Source: Erythrobacteraceae bacterium CFH 75059
GTDB lineage: Bacteria > Pseudomonadota > Alphaproteobacteria > Sphingomonadales > Sphingomonadaceae
Assembly: GCA_004331795.1 (NCBI GenBank)
Contig: SJSR01000001.1
Coordinates: 806,001 to 870,000, forward strand
Direction of reading: 5' to 3'
DNA: 64,000 nucleotides
Shown here: positions 60,341-64,000 of the stretch, piece by piece
Layout: every line of letters begins with the position of its first letter
How positions within the stretch are numbered: the first letter of the stretch is position 1
Notes under the pieces: generated by a model
Database searches by the model: none
What the model saw: only the letters and a program-made list of their open reading frames with translations
What the model was told of the DNA's origin: nothing
Translations under genes and position numbers: made by a program

Positions 60341-61087
60341 TTGAACAACAACAATCGCAGCAACCGCCGGCGCGGCCGCGGCAACCGGCCGCAGGGCCAG
60401 GGTGGCGGACAGGTCAACCGCATCGACAGCCGGGCGCGCGGCAACGCTCCGCAGATGCTCGAGAAGTACAAGAAGCTTGCCCAGGACGCGCAGCACAACG
60501 GCGACCGGGTCCAGGCGGAATATTACCTGCAGTTCGCCGACCACTACTATCGGGTCATGGCCGACACGCGGATGCGGCAGGACGAGAACCGGGCGCGGCG
60601 CGGTGACGAGGGGCGCGACCCTCGGCCGGGAGGTGACCGGTTCGACGCCGACGAGGATGATTTCGACACCCGCGACGACCGGCGCGACCGGGGCCGGCGC
60701 CCGTCCCGGACCGAGGCGGATGAGCCGGCCGTGCCCGCGGACGAGCCTGCGCCGGGCCGGGCCGACGATGGCGTGTTCGGAAACGGTGCGCTCCCGTCGG
60801 AGGAAGGCGTGCCGGGGCATGAGGGCGAGATTGCCGTCCGCCCGCGCCGCGGCCGGTCGGACACGGTGCGGACTGCTCGTCCGCGCGCCGGCCGCGCGGG
60901 TGTCGCGCCGGCGCCGGGCGAGGACGACGCGGAGCAGGGAGCGGTCGATGCGGCCGTGCTGCAGCCGGCGTTCCGCGGTGTCGACACGGAGGACGAGGGC
61001 GGCGCAGAGCCGCTTCCGACGCCGCGCCGGCGCCGCGTTCGCGCCGTGACGCAGGACGACGGCAGTCCGGTAGGCGCGGTCGGCTGA
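60341..61087 (+). CDS. DUF4167 RNA-associated-type basic disordered protein
   Basis: A 248-residue protein with a TTG start (MNNNNRSNRRRGRGNRPQGQ), AAGGAAG 7 nt upstream. The DUF4167 core is residues ~25-80 (NRIDSRARGNAPQMLEKYKKLAQDAQHNGDRVQAEYYLQFADHYYRVM, quoted in part as SRARGNAPQMLEKY). The rest is acidic/basic, low complexity and probably disordered. It commonly follows prmC in alphaproteobacteria. The function is not established. Confidence 0.85.
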   Translation: MNNNNRSNRRRGRGNRPQGQGGGQVNRIDSRARGNAPQMLEKYKKLAQDAQHNGDRVQAEYYLQFADHYYRVMADTRMRQDENRARRGDEGRDPRPGGDRFDADEDDFDTRDDRRDRGRRPSRTEADEPAVPADEPAPGRADDGVFGNGALPSEEGVPGHEGEIAVRPRRGRSDTVRTARPRAGRAGVAPAPGEDDAEQGAVDAAVLQPAFRGVDTEDEGGAEPLPTPRRRRVRAVTQDDGSPVGAVG

Positions 61088-61104
61088 TCCGCTGACCTGC
61101 GGCG

Positions 61105-62787
61105 ATGCGCGCCGGTGATCCCGAGGTGCGGCCGGCCGGAACCGCGCACCGCCCGCACGAGGCGCTCCGCAGACCTGTCGATGCGGGAGAGGATAGGCGC
61201 GCGCCGCTGCTCGGCGGGGCGCTGCACCGCTATCCGCGCGGCCTGGCTCTTGGGCTCGGCGCGGCTGCGGCGACCGGCTTTCCGCCCCTGCGCCTCTGGC
61301 CGCTGGCGCTTGTCGCCATGGGCCTGTTCGTGCTGCTGCTGAGCCAGGCGCGGCGTGGACGGGAAGCCTTCCTGCTCGGCTGGCTGTTCGGGCTGGCGCA
61401 TTACACCCTGACCAACAACTGGATCGCCACGGCGTTCACTTATCAGGCCAGCATGCCGCCGGCGCTCGGCTGGGTCGCGGTGCCGCTGCTCTCGCTCTAC
61501 CTCGCAGTCTACCCGGGGCTGGCGGCGCTGGCGGCGTGGAGCCTGTGGCGCGGGCGGGGAGGGCCTGCGGGGCTGATCTGGCTGTTCGGCGCCTGCTGGA
61601 TCGTGGCGGAATGGCTGAAAAGCTGGGTGTTCACCGGCTATGCCTGGGCACCGTTCTCGCTGACGATGCTGGGCGGGTTCGACCGGCCGGGCCTTGCGGC
61701 CGTGCTGCCGGTGATGGGCACCTATGCCCTGTCCGGGCTGGCGGTGGTGATTGCCGGATATCTCGCCCTGCTTGTGTCGGAACGCCGGTGGCGTGTCCTG
61801 GCGCTCACCTTCGGCCTGCTGGCCGCGGGGATGTTCTGGCCCGCCGCGACCGATACGTCCGCTGACGGACTGCCCGTGACGCTGGTGCAACCCGACATCC
61901 GCCAACAGGATCTCAACAACGCGGCGCTGTTCGAGGAACAGTTCGCCCGCATCGCCGCGCTGAGCCGCCCGCTCCGTCCCGGCGAGCGGCGGCTGGTGCT
62001 GTGGCCGGAATCGGCGGTGCCCGACTATCTGCGCGACGGCTATCCCCAGCGCTATTACGACCAGCTCACGGCCGGCGGCGACCCGGCGTTTGCCCGGCGG
62101 CGGATCGGTGCGGCGATCGGGGAGGGAAGCCTGTTGCTGACGGGCGCCGTCGATCTGGAGATCCGCGCCGACGAGACGGGTTACCGCCGAGCCGTCGGGG
62201 CCTACAACGCGGTGACGGTGATCGACGCCCAAGGCACGCTGCGCGGCCGCTACGTCAAGGCGCATCTCGTGCCGTATGGCGAATATCTGGCGCTGCGCTG
62301 GCTGCTGGAGCCGCTCGGCGCGACGCGGCTCGTGGCAGGGGCGCTCGACTTCATTCCCGGTCCGGGGCCGCAGACGCTCGAACTTGGACCATGGGGACAG
62401 GCGGGGGTGCAGATCTGCTACGAGATCATCTTCTCCGGCAAGGTCGTCGACCGCGCCGCCCGTCCGCAGTTCATCTTCAACCCGTCCAACGACGGCTGGT
62501 TCGGTGCCTGGGGTCCGCCGCAGCACCTTGCCCAGGCGCGGCTGCGCGCGATCGAGGAGGGGCTGCCGGTGCTGCGGGCGACGACCACCGGGATCAGCGC
62601 GATCATCTCTGCCGATGGCGTCGTGCGGCACCACATCCCCATGCACCGCGCAGCGCGGATCGACACGCGCATCCCTGCGCCGGCGCCCCCAACCCTGTTT
62701 GCCCGGTTCGGTCACGGACTGACCCTCTTCTGGACACTGACCCTTCTTGCCGGATCGGTGGTTGCCATGCGGCTGCGGCGCGCCTAG
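61105..62787 (+). CDS. lnt: Apolipoprotein N-acyltransferase
   Basis: A 560-residue membrane enzyme. Six or more N-terminal spans (ALGLGAAAATGFPPLRLWPLALVAMG region) precede a nitrilase domain with the catalytic Glu in LWPESAVP, Lys in YVKAHLVPYGEY and Cys in VQICYEIIFS, and a C-terminal helix. It adds the third acyl chain to lipoproteins such as SodC here. Start sites upstream of residue 40 are uncertain. Confidence 0.93.
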   Translation: MRAGDPEVRPAGTAHRPHEALRRPVDAGEDRRAPLLGGALHRYPRGLALGLGAAAATGFPPLRLWPLALVAMGLFVLLLSQARRGREAFLLGWLFGLAHYTLTNNWIATAFTYQASMPPALGWVAVPLLSLYLAVYPGLAALAAWSLWRGRGGPAGLIWLFGACWIVAEWLKSWVFTGYAWAPFSLTMLGGFDRPGLAAVLPVMGTYALSGLAVVIAGYLALLVSERRWRVLALTFGLLAAGMFWPAATDTSADGLPVTLVQPDIRQQDLNNAALFEEQFARIAALSRPLRPGERRLVLWPESAVPDYLRDGYPQRYYDQLTAGGDPAFARRRIGAAIGEGSLLLTGAVDLEIRADETGYRRAVGAYNAVTVIDAQGTLRGRYVKAHLVPYGEYLALRWLLEPLGATRLVAGALDFIPGPGPQTLELGPWGQAGVQICYEIIFSGKVVDRAARPQFIFNPSNDGWFGAWGPPQHLAQARLRAIEEGLPVLRATTTGISAIISADGVVRHHIPMHRAARIDTRIPAPAPPTLFARFGHGLTLFWTLTLLAGSVVAMRLRRA

Positions 62788-62799
62788 GAGCAGGCAGAC

Positions 62800-62825
62800 A
62801 TAAAGACTTCTTTATATCGGGATAT
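62800..62825 (+). promoter_or_regulatory. Two adjoining palindromes directly before metK
   Basis: ATAAAGA-CT-TCTTTAT (62800-62815) is followed at once by ATATC-GG-GATAT (62814-62825), ending 2 nt before the metK ATG. The second contains the only purine-rich stretch that could bind the ribosome. They may be a transcription-factor site of the SAM/SAH-sensing ArsR type described in alphaproteobacteria, or an RNA switch; the choice is inference. Confidence 0.6.
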
Positions 62826-62827
62826 TT

Positions 62828-64000
62828 ATGCGGACCGATTATCTGTTCACATCCGAGAGCGTTTCCGAAGGGCACCCGGACAAGGTCGCGGACCAGATCT
62901 CCGACGCCGTCGTCGACCTGTTTCTTGCGCACGATCCCGAAGCGCGGGTGGCGTGCGAGACGCTGTGCACGACGCAGCGGGTGATCCTGGCGGGGGAAAT
63001 CCGCTGCGCTCCGCTCTATGATCCGGTCCGCCATCCGGAGACGCACGGCTGGGCGCCCGGTGCCCGTGATGCGATCGAGCAGGTCGTGCGCCAGACGGTC
63101 CGGGAGATCGGCTACGAGCAGGAGGGCTTCCACTGGGAAACGCTCGCGTTCGAGAACCATCTGCATGGCCAGTCGGCCGAAATCGCGCAGGGCGTCGATG
63201 CCGGCACGGATGGAAACAACAAGGATGAGGGTGCCGGCGATCAGGGCATCATGTTCGGCTACGCCTGCGACGAAACTCCCGACTGCATGCCCGCGACGCT
63301 CGACTACAGCCACAAGATCCTCGAACGGCTCGCCCGCGACCGCAAGTCGGGCGCGGCGCCGTTTCTCGAACCGGATGCCAAGAGCCAGCTGACGCTGCGC
63401 TACGAGAGCGGCCGGCCGGTCGCCTGCACGGCCGTCGTCGTGTCGACGCAGCACAAGTCCGGCTACCACGAAGGAGAGCGGGACGCGCAGCTCAAGGACT
63501 ATGTCCGGGCGGTCGTGCGCGAGGTTCTGCCCGACGGATGGCTGTCGGACGCGACCATCTGGCACATCAATCCCACCGGCGCCTTCGAGATCGGCGGTCC
63601 GGACGGCGACACGGGCCTGACGGGGCGCAAGATCATCGTCGACACCTATGGCGGCGCAGCCCCGCATGGCGGCGGTGCCTTCAGCGGCAAGGATCCGACC
63701 AAGGTCGATCGCTCCGCCGCCTATGTGGCCCGGTATCTGGCCAAGAACATCGTGGCGGCGGGGCTGGCCAAGCGTTGCACCATCCAGCTGTCCTACGCCA
63801 TCGGGGTGTCGGAGCCGCTGTCGCTGTATGTCGACACGCACGGCACCGGCACGGTCGCGGACGCCGATCTGGAGCGGGCCATTGGCCGGCTCGACCGGCT
63901 CGGCGGGCTGACGCCGCGGGGCATCCGCACCCATCTTGGCCTCAACAAGCCGATCTATGCCGCCACGGCCGCCTATGGCCACTTCGGGCGGCCGGCCGAG
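62828..64000 (+). CDS. metK: S-adenosylmethionine synthetase (cut by window end)
   Basis: The first 391 codons of Met[27 protein letters not shown] (ATP-binding), [38 protein letters not shown] (signature) and [19 protein letters not shown]. Nearly the whole family length is present; the C-terminal end is beyond the window. It makes SAM from methionine and ATP. The leader contains the two palindromes. Confidence 0.95.
   Translation, partial: MRTDYLFTSESVSEGHPDKVADQISDAVVDLFLAHDPEARVACETLCTTQRVILAGEIRCAPLYDPVRHPETHGWAPGARDAIEQVVRQTVREIGYEQEGFHWETLAFENHLHGQSAEIAQGVDAGTDGNNKDEGAGDQGIMFGYACDETPDCMPATLDYSHKILERLARDRKSGAAPFLEPDAKSQLTLRYESGRPVACTAVVVSTQHKSGYHEGERDAQLKDYVRAVVREVLPDGWLSDATIWHINPTGAFEIGGPDGDTGLTGRKIIVDTYGGAAPHGGGAFSGKDPTKVDRSAAYVARYLAKNIVAAGLAKRCTIQLSYAIGVSEPLSLYVDTHGTGTVADADLERAIGRLDRLGGLTPRGIRTHLGLNKPIYAATAAYGHFGRPAE

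Noticed and set aside
60547-62715. 722-codon minus-strand frame opposite DUF4167 and lnt
   Set aside because: Antisense to conserved genes and shows no domain motifs.

Overview
The window is a gene-dense, high-GC (about 70% by eye) chromosomal segment of an alphaproteobacterium, most likely Sphingomonadales. The evidence is a serine palmitoyltransferase that closely matches the Sphingomonas sphingolipid enzyme, ctrA and divK cell-cycle regulators, a TIGR01244-type phosphatase, a DUF4167 protein and a gene-transfer-agent (GTA) cluster with sphingomonad features. Genes are packed into operons whose neighbours very often overlap by 4 nt (ATGA or GTGA). No rRNA, tRNA, CRISPR array or insertion sequence was seen.

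Layout. 0-5.3 kb: the 3' end of pheT, a ydfG-type dehydrogenase, a PAP2-family membrane protein that runs into prfC, an alpha/beta hydrolase and an endonuclease/exonuclease/phosphatase-fold protein. 5.3-8.7 kb (minus): a GMC oxidoreductase, a fatty-acid-hydroxylase-superfamily protein, a small membrane protein and a DUF442 phosphatase. 9-15.3 kb (plus): a Gly-rich double cold-shock protein, argD-argF, hslO, queC and an MFS transporter. 15.4-17.1 kb (minus): sodC lipoprotein and an OmpA-type porin with its terminator. 17.3-31.5 kb (minus): a complete GTA structural operon reading from terminase (right) to tail fibre/hub (left), with a recognisable promoter at 31.5 kb. 31.5-34 kb: a DsbA-like protein and a stress-type group (two DUF2382 proteins and a membrane protein). 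34.3-37.2 kb: serine palmitoyltransferase, an FkbM methyltransferase and an acyl carrier protein (sphingolipid locus), then divK and DUF3572. 37.5-41.4 kb: HAD, RidA, FemAB-like GNAT, Sel1, dksA and PilZ genes. 41.4-44.1 kb: kynA-kynB-kynU, turning tryptophan into anthranilate. 44.2-52 kb: a solute-binding lipoprotein, an SDR and a GT2; then a lower-GC pair (methyltransferase and GT4) next to an LLM flavin monooxygenase, an ATP-grasp ligase and trmB. 52-64 kb: a small conserved protein with a likely CTG start, ctrA, rpoN, lptB, ppa, hisS, prfA, prmC, DUF4167, lnt and metK (cut by the window end).

The most unusual content is as follows. (1) In the GTA, the distal-tail protein (DUF2460) carries a ~565-residue N-terminal extension that looks like a carbohydrate-binding plus TIM-barrel module, while the hub protein lacks the TIM-barrel present in the Rhodobacter hub. 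(2) The ctrA upstream region holds three GANTC sites in 27 bp beside a perfect 9-bp inverted repeat containing TTAACC half-sites. (3) A REP-like inverted pair supplies the last codons and stop of hisS. (4) Paired palindromes sit immediately before metK. (5) A tightly coupled ATP-grasp/LLM monooxygenase gene pair has no obvious known role. All family names come from reading the translated sequence and recalling family signatures; no database search was possible.
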